64,000 nucleotides of DNA from NCBI GenBank assembly GCA_028823485.1, contig JAPKBG010000011.1:1-64000 (forward strand), given 5' to 3'. Each line of letters starts with the position of its first letter. Positions within the stretch are counted from its first letter, which is position 1. This document shows, one piece after another, positions 62,530-64,000 of the stretch. The notes below the pieces were generated by a model, which saw nothing but the letters and a program-made list of their open reading frames with translations, did no database searches and was not told where the DNA came from. The DNA is from Methylophilaceae bacterium. GTDB lineage: Bacteria > Pseudomonadota > Gammaproteobacteria > Burkholderiales > Methylophilaceae. A program made the translations under genes and the position numbers.

Positions 62530-63346
62530 AGAAGAACCTCATCATTGGTAACGAGTATAAATACAAATTAGTATAAACTATCAAAGCAGATAACACTAAA
62601 AAAGGCCCAAACGGCAACATAGAGGTCATCTTGTATTTACTTCCTAAGACAAGCATGATTCCAGTAAAGAAAATAGCCAGGACAGAAGATATTATAATAA
62701 TGGGCATCAGGCTCATAACACCAAACCAACTACCTAGGCCGGCTAGCAATTTAATATCACCTCCCCCAAAGCCATCGCGCTTTCGCCATAATCTATATAT
62801 AAAGTTAACTAAAAAGAAACTAAGGAAGCCAAATATACCGCCAATAATTGATGTTATGAAATCTATCCCCGTCAGTCCAAAATAGCTAAAAAATAGACCA
62901 AAACCAATCAAAGCGTAGTTAAGGATATCCGGTAAATAAAAACTCTGAAGGTCAATGAAAAATAGCAATATCATTATAGAAAAAAATGTTGTCCATACAA
63001 AAGTTTCTGCGGTAAAGCCATATTGCCAATAACTGTAGGTGAAGAATAGCATGGTAATTACTTCCACAATTACATAGATTGGGCTGATTAATGTGCGACA
63101 AAACCTACACCTCCCTAATAAGAATAACCAGGAAAGCACTGGAATATTATCAAACCAGGAAATCGACTGCTTACAGGAAGTGCAGTGAGACCCGGGGTAG
63201 GAAAGATAAGTTAGAAGGGACTTTTTTGGAAAGTTACCGCTGAGGTTATGATCTAGGGCCCGGGGTAAACGATAGATAACAACATTAAAAAAACTTCCAA
63301 AAATCAAACCAAATCCGCTGAAAATTATAATGAAACCGAGGGTCAT
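62519..63346 (-). CDS. pilD: prepilin leader peptidase/N-methyltransferase PilD
   Basis: A polytopic aspartyl protease that removes prepilin leaders after Gly and methylates the new N-terminus. Conserved features are the start GFGLIFGSFFNVVIYRLPR, the tetracysteine zinc motif Cys55-x2-Cys58 and Cys80-x2-Cys83, and the two catalytic aspartates Asp132 (LFFIDLQSFYLPD) and Asp197 (FGGGDIKLLAGLG). About eight membrane helices over 275 residues. It follows the major pilin gene by 8 bases, so substrate and processing enzyme are made together. Confidence 0.95.
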   Translation of the reverse strand: MTLGFIIIFSGFGLIFGSFFNVVIYRLPRALDHNLSGNFPKKSLLTYLSYPGSHCTSCKQSISWFDNIPVLSWLFLLGRCRFCRTLISPIYVIVEVITMLFFTYSYWQYGFTAETFVWTTFFSIMILLFFIDLQSFYLPDILNYALIGFGLFFSYFGLTGIDFITSIIGGIFGFLSFFLVNFIYRLWRKRDGFGGGDIKLLAGLGSWFGVMSLMPIIIISSVLAIFFTGIMLVLGSKYKMTSMLPFGPFLVLSALIVYTNLYLYSLPMMRFFYVL

Positions 63347-63354
63347 TACAATTG

Positions 63355-63849
63355 TTACCAGGTAGTCTCTGCAGCATCCGCTCCGTCTTTTTTAACTTTG
63401 CCGAGTTTGTGGTTGATACTAAACCATTTAGAGCTATCCGCCCTGCTAATAGCCTTAACTATAAAGTTTTTCCCTAGCATTGGCGTTCCAGAGCCCGGAC
63501 ATGCATCCGAAGTCTCACCGGTTATTTCAAAATAGAAAAAATTTGTTGCAGTAGTGTCGATTGGAGTGGTGTCGCTTTCTGCCAATGTGCTACCAAATAA
63601 GTATTGGTTTATTGCAGGGCCCTTATCTACCCCTGTCCCGGTAGCCACATAACAAAAATTATCCTGGTAATAGTTTTTTTGCATTAATGCAATAGATTGC
63701 AGCGTACTTCTTGCGACGTTATCCCTTGCATCAGAAACGTAACCTGAATAGGCTGGTATCCCTACTGCGGCTAATATACCAATTATAGCGATTACCACCA
63801 TTAACTCGATGAGGGTAAAACCTGCAAAATTATGCTTTAGTCGGTTCAT
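63355..63849 (-). CDS. pilE: type IVa major pilin (PilE/PilA-like)
   Basis: A 164-residue pilin with the short type IVa leader MNRLKHNFAG followed by FTLIELMVVIAIIGILAAVGIPAYSGYV (Glu15, mature position 5). The alpha1 continuation DNVARSTLQSIALMQKNYYQDN and two cysteines in the globular domain (in NFCYVATG and SDACPGSG), which may form a disulfide, complete the picture. Its ATG overlaps the stop of the pilT-like gene (TAATG). Whether it forms the main fibre or is one of several pilins is not shown. Confidence 0.9.
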   Translation of the reverse strand: MNRLKHNFAGFTLIELMVVIAIIGILAAVGIPAYSGYVSDARDNVARSTLQSIALMQKNYYQDNFCYVATGTGVDKGPAINQYLFGSTLAESDTTPIDTTATNFFYFEITGETSDACPGSGTPMLGKNFIVKAISRADSSKWFSINHKLGKVKKDGADAAETTW

Positions 63850-64000
63850 TATGAAGGCCCGTCAGACGGGTCAATTCGTTTTGATGCAACTAAGTCTTTA
63901 AGGGAGTTGGTCAACAGCATTTGACCTTCTGCCTTACCCATTTGCATGGTATTTTCAATCTGAAACACCTTCCCGTCACGAATTAGACTTTGAATGGCGG
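63849..64000 (-). CDS. PilT-type retraction ATPase, C-terminal end (partial)
   Basis: The minus strand entering at the right edge encodes AIQSLIRDGKVFQIENTMQMGKAEGQMLLTNSLKDLVASKRIDP before TAA at 63849. This is the C-terminal helical region of PilT-family ATPases (consensus AIRNLIREGKTHQIPS.MQTG...GM..MD..L..LV..G.I). Only about 49 codons are in the window. It shows that the retraction motor belongs to the same gene train and that the operon continues beyond the window. Confidence 0.85.
   Translation of the reverse strand, partial: AIQSLIRDGKVFQIENTMQMGKAEGQMLLTNSLKDLVASKRIDPSDGPS

Overview
The window looks like a chromosomal segment of a low- to mid-GC betaproteobacterial methylotroph, most likely Methylophilaceae (Methylotenera-like). 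The reasons are the betaproteobacterial order dnaE-accA-tilS, a 23-residue PqqA precursor for the methanol dehydrogenase cofactor PQQ, and an AT-leaning base composition. The genus is an inference from gene content, not from a database comparison.

Layout. 1-8.5 kb: a nitroreductase, the ABC-F protein YbiT with YaeQ, typA on the other strand, and two tandem DEAD-box RNA helicases behind a strong promoter and a structured leader of about 250 nt. 8.5-20.2 kb (minus strand): a frameshifted truncated haemoglobin coupled to purT, an orphan sigma54-dependent response regulator behind a TonB-dependent receptor with a canonical EF-hand loop, then tilS-accA-dnaE. 20.2-29.2 kb: two decayed sensory fragments (a ChpA-type receiver and a FIST-domain protein), tpx, a tight minus-strand set (RNase II-like, spermidine-synthase-like, THUMP methyltransferase, MazG-like, DUF3144, YbaK) and selO. 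29.2-31 kb: orphan pqqA, yggL, REP-like palindromes and a solitary integron gene cassette that appears to sit at a non-attC site. 31-39 kb: a COG0523 GTPase, hrpA, a ligE interrupted by one in-frame stop, and phoA. 39-42 kb: a scrapyard with a 3' fragment of tRNA-Met, a truncated integrase, a multihaem cytochrome fragment and a frameshifted pseudopilin joined to the tail of an EAL domain. 42-47.4 kb: rbgA-rep-uup and a GIY-YIG protein.

47.5-64 kb is the most interesting part: a minus-strand gene train that encodes nearly a whole type IV pilus. In order of transcription it holds pilT (cut by the window edge), the major pilin, prepilin peptidase, a small secreted protein, FimT, PilV, PilW, PilX, PilY1, a PilM-PilN fusion, a PilO-PilP fusion, a lipoprotein secretin, PilB, PilC and a LysM lytic transglycosylase. 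Assembly and retraction motors, platform, alignment complex, outer-membrane pore, processing enzyme, fibre, initiating minor pilins, tip adhesin and wall-clearing enzyme are therefore collected in one place, with the four alignment-complex proteins condensed into two polypeptides.

The window also has an unusual number of broken genes (haemoglobin, FIST, LigE, pseudopilin-EAL, integrase and others). Some defects are single-base indels, one in a homopolymer, so some could be assembly errors; others (the fusion, the truncations, the in-frame stop) look like real decay.
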